Positions 62,876 to 64,000 of a DNA stretch of 64,000 nucleotides are shown piece after piece. Both the position numbers and the translations under genes were made by a program. Where the stretch lies: assembly GCA_028290285.1 (NCBI GenBank), contig JAQGKD010000009.1:1-64000 (forward strand), given 5' to 3'. This DNA is from Hyphomicrobiales bacterium. GTDB taxonomy: Bacteria; Pseudomonadota; Alphaproteobacteria; Rhizobiales; Beijerinckiaceae. Position 1 is the first letter of the stretch. Every line of letters starts with the position of its first letter. The notes under the pieces were generated by a model. That model had not been told where the DNA came from. It made no database searches and saw only the letters and a list, made by a program, of their open reading frames with translations.

Positions 62876-64000
62876 TCATTCCGCGGCGAAAGCCAATTTC
62901 GTATTTGCGGCCCGTCTCAAGAAGTCCGCGTCGATTTCGATGTCCCAGACCGGGTTGACCGCGTTGCCCTCAAGTGTGGGCGCATAGGTCTCGACATCTA
63001 ACAACGTGGCGCATCCCGGGCAGCAATACTCAACATAGCCGCCGATCGACTTTCTGCCCAAGGGCGGCGGGAGTTCTGTTAGAGCATCCTTGTCGATCAC
63101 TCGATAAAGCGTGGCGTCCTTATAGTTGCCTGCCGCCGGACCGAGATCACACCTGCATTTGGTGCAGGCTACCCTAAGGTTCCCTTCCGCTCTGACAACC
63201 TCCAGGCATTCATGGATTCGTAGCACGGGTTGCGCGCCAGTGAGGGTACGAACTTTTTGCCCCGAGTTCACGGCTGTGGACTGTTTCAGGCGCTGTTGTC
63301 GTATGGCATCTCGACGACTGTCCGTTTGCCCTGCGTCCACGTCCTTCCCGTCGTCGCTAATCGCGACTCCATAGATCTTGAAGGCGAAACCTTTCGAGAC
63401 AACGCCATCAGTTACGTCGTTCAACACCATCGATGACTCGCGCTCGATCGGATCTCCATAGCCACTGCCTACCATGACAGGATCAATGATCAAGCTTCCC
63501 TCTGGTACGGGAAGTCGCTTCAGTGCTGCCAGATCCGGGGCAATGACCTCGCCCCATTCCCCGGCCGAGATCAGGTCCACGGGATACCTGGATTCGGCGA
63601 ATTTTTCCTGGAGGTCCGTTGGATCAACGCGAAATTTGTCGCCCCCGATCCCTGCAGCATAGCCTCCGAAGAGGCCCCACCCTCCCGGGATACCGTGGTA
63701 CGGCGAGTAGTTCACAGTGAGATCCTTTGTGCCGCGCACCAAGATTATCCGTTGAAGGCCCTGTCCGCCGCGGAATTTCCCGAACCCCCCGCTGTCGCGC
63801 ATATGATTGCGGCTGAGATACATGAAAGGGTACTGCATCTCGATATTTTCGATATCAGAGATGCCTACGGTCGGATTGTTCATGTGTCCGCCGGTCGAGA
63901 CGCCGTCACGGTAAGGCGCAGCGCCAAAGCCAGAGGCGTGCATGTCGTAGATGCCTTGGCCAACGGGCAGATTGTGCTGGTTCGTCCCGCCATACATGAA
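62876..64000 (-). CDS. Hydantoinase B/carboxylase-type subunit with C-terminal zinc-ribbon-like module (3' part)
   Basis: The C-terminal 374 codons of a HyuB/oxoprolinase/acetone-carboxylase superfamily subunit that continues past the right edge. Recognisable segments are STGGHMNNPTVGISDIENIE, RDSGGFGKFRGGQGLQRIIL and DPVMVGSGYGDPIERESSMV. The last 110 residues form an added module with two cysteine pairs (ACTKCRCDLGP and EYCCPGCATLLD), resembling the gamma subunit of acetone or acetophenone carboxylases. Members hydrolyse hydantoin-like amides or carboxylate ketones with ATP. The operon context (CoA-transferase, thiolase-like enzyme) favours a carboxylase, but the HyuA-like partner would lie beyond the window. 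Confidence 0.85.
   Translation of the reverse strand, partial: FMYGGTNQHNLPVGQGIYDMHASGFGAAPYRDGVSTGGHMNNPTVGISDIENIEMQYPFMYLSRNHMRDSGGFGKFRGGQGLQRIILVRGTKDLTVNYSPYHGIPGGWGLFGGYAAGIGGDKFRVDPTDLQEKFAESRYPVDLISAGEWGEVIAPDLAALKRLPVPEGSLIIDPVMVGSGYGDPIERESSMVLNDVTDGVVSKGFAFKIYGVAISDDGKDVDAGQTDSRRDAIRQQRLKQSTAVNSGQKVRTLTGAQPVLRIHECLEVVRAEGNLRVACTKCRCDLGPAAGNYKDATLYRVIDKDALTELPPPLGRKSIGGYVEYCCPGCATLLDVETYAPTLEGNAVNPVWDIEIDADFLRRAANTKLAFAAE

Overview
The window is GC-rich chromosomal DNA from an alphaproteobacterium, most likely of the order Hyphomicrobiales (Rhizobiales). The indicators are a Shemin-type 5-aminolevulinate synthase, a SAM-II riboswitch in front of metZ, a class I lysyl-tRNA synthetase, a double-length dCTP deaminase, a PodJ-like polar protein and a ligase-associated DNA-repair module. 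The genus cannot be fixed from the sequence alone.

Positions 1-48,400 are ordinary, densely packed core genome. From left to right it holds: a cysteine hydrolase plus ABC substrate-binding protein; a RecD-like helicase, a DedA protein and a cyclopropane fatty acid synthase; a glycine-rich secreted protein and hemA; an AbrB-type membrane protein, an aminotransferase and mscL; a giant SSF-type sensor kinase (CrbS-like); a beta-oxidation operon with a MerR regulator; a PodJ/Sel1 polarity protein; a methyltransferase-Lhr helicase-PdeM operon; small secreted proteins; DUF952-pyrD; a CrbR-like regulator facing an SSF transporter; the ATP-dependent ligase and its partner exonuclease; an S24 repressor; lysK; dcd; an orphan AAA ATPase; riboswitch-controlled metZ; apaG-argE. 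Several sets probably work together. The CrbS-like kinase and CrbR-like regulator, 19 kb apart, form a plausible acetate-responsive pair. The Lhr/PdeM and ligase/exonuclease pairs are the four parts of one DNA-repair system split over two loci.

Positions 48,400-60,100 are a decayed mobile island. It begins inside a glycosyltransferase gene, of which only the C-terminal part remains, next to a tyrosine integrase. It carries an intact-looking IS3-family element, frameshifted IS5- and IS3-type transposases, a RuvC-like nuclease, a second tyrosine recombinase, an excisionase-like protein, chimeric fragments of sbcD and sbcC, and several AT-rich stretches with no recognisable gene.

Positions 60,105-64,000 hold a compact leftward catabolic operon that runs off the right edge: hydantoinase-B/carboxylase-like subunit with a C-terminal zinc-ribbon-like module, family III CoA-transferase, a thiolase-fold enzyme lacking the usual nucleophilic cysteine, and a DUF35 OB-fold protein. 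This is the best candidate in the window for an undescribed pathway. No tRNA, rRNA or CRISPR array was seen.
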